Shown here piece by piece: positions 5,983 through 6,053 of a DNA stretch of 6,053 nucleotides. The translations under genes and the position numbers were made by a program. Source of the DNA: an uncultured Lachnospiraceae bacterium. Lineage in GTDB: Bacteria > Bacillota > Clostridia > Lachnospirales > Lachnospiraceae. How positions within the stretch are numbered: the stretch's first letter is position 1; each line of letters begins with the position of its first letter. The stretch spans positions 1 through 6,053 of the forward strand of contig CAMTBF010000247.1 in NCBI GenBank assembly GCA_947068385.1, written 5' to 3'. The notes under the pieces were generated by a model. The model made no database searches, was not told the origin of the DNA, and was given only the letters and a program-made list of their open reading frames with translations.

Positions 5983-6053
5983 AAAGCTATCGAACAAGTA
6001 AACTATATTGAATGAAATCTGAGGACGGAACAGGTTGCAGACTGGAGGGATTT

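Larger units (their letters stand above)
5490..6020. other. AT-rich segment, probable horizontally acquired or decayed DNA
   Basis: From about 5490 to 6020 the sequence becomes strikingly AT-rich, while everything to the left, including intergenic DNA at 264-403 and 2681-2824, is GC-rich. It contains the DeoR-type gene promoter, the start-less PBECR-like frame and an outward promoter. I see no transposase, integrase, tRNA or flanking direct repeats within the window, so the boundaries and the mechanism of acquisition are unresolved. Confidence 0.6.

Noticed and set aside
6012..6053. ATG at 6012 opening a frame to the window end
   Set aside because: It has no ribosome site before it and only 14 codons are visible. 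The GGAGG at 6044-6048 suggests that the real start lies beyond the edge.
1..6053. CRISPR arrays, tRNA, rRNA, riboswitches and insertion sequences
   Set aside because: I looked for short regular repeats with spacers, cloverleaf-type folds, known aptamer cores and transposase motifs and found none. The only regular repeats are coding (LysM and linker).

Overview
The window looks like chromosomal DNA from a GC-rich, spore-forming member of the Clostridia, probably Lachnospiraceae. This rests on a SleC-type spore cortex-lytic enzyme with an exact mother-cell (sigmaK-type) promoter, strong AGGAGG-type ribosome sites, a Gram-positive-style glutamine synthetase tail, and a coiled-coil protein of a kind I associate with Lachnospiraceae. 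The family assignment is inference; no rRNA or other marker is present.

Layout. Positions 1-263 hold the 3' end of glnA (+), followed by a rho-independent terminator. Converging on it from the right is a large sleC-like gene (-, 2680 to 404). It has a propeptide-like N-terminus, a SpoIID-like catalytic domain, two peptidoglycan-binding domains and three nearly identical LysM repeats. A short divergent intergenic region (2681-2824) carries the sporulation promoter leftward and a vegetative-type promoter rightward. The rightward promoter drives a truncated flavodoxin/NADPH-FMN-reductase gene (2825-3019), then an unrecognised coiled-coil protein (3128-3907) that ends in a hairpin terminator. Next comes an OmpR-type response regulator without an adjacent histidine kinase (3986-4681). 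It converges, only 8 bp apart, on a divergent DeoR-type regulator (-, 5478 to 4690) that has a near-consensus extended -10 promoter and a palindrome in its leader.

From about 5490 the composition switches abruptly from GC-rich to AT-rich. Within this stretch, in an open frame lacking any start codon, is a sequence that reads as a PBECR-like (phage Barnase-EndoU-ColicinE5/D-RelE-like) nuclease domain. It ends at 5947 and is probably a remnant of a phage or toxin gene. A strong promoter with an overlapping inverted repeat follows immediately and points out of the right edge.

The genes do not form one pathway. The coherent parts are nitrogen assimilation (glnA), spore germination (sleC) and two transcriptional regulators facing each other. 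The right edge is the most accessory-looking part of the window.
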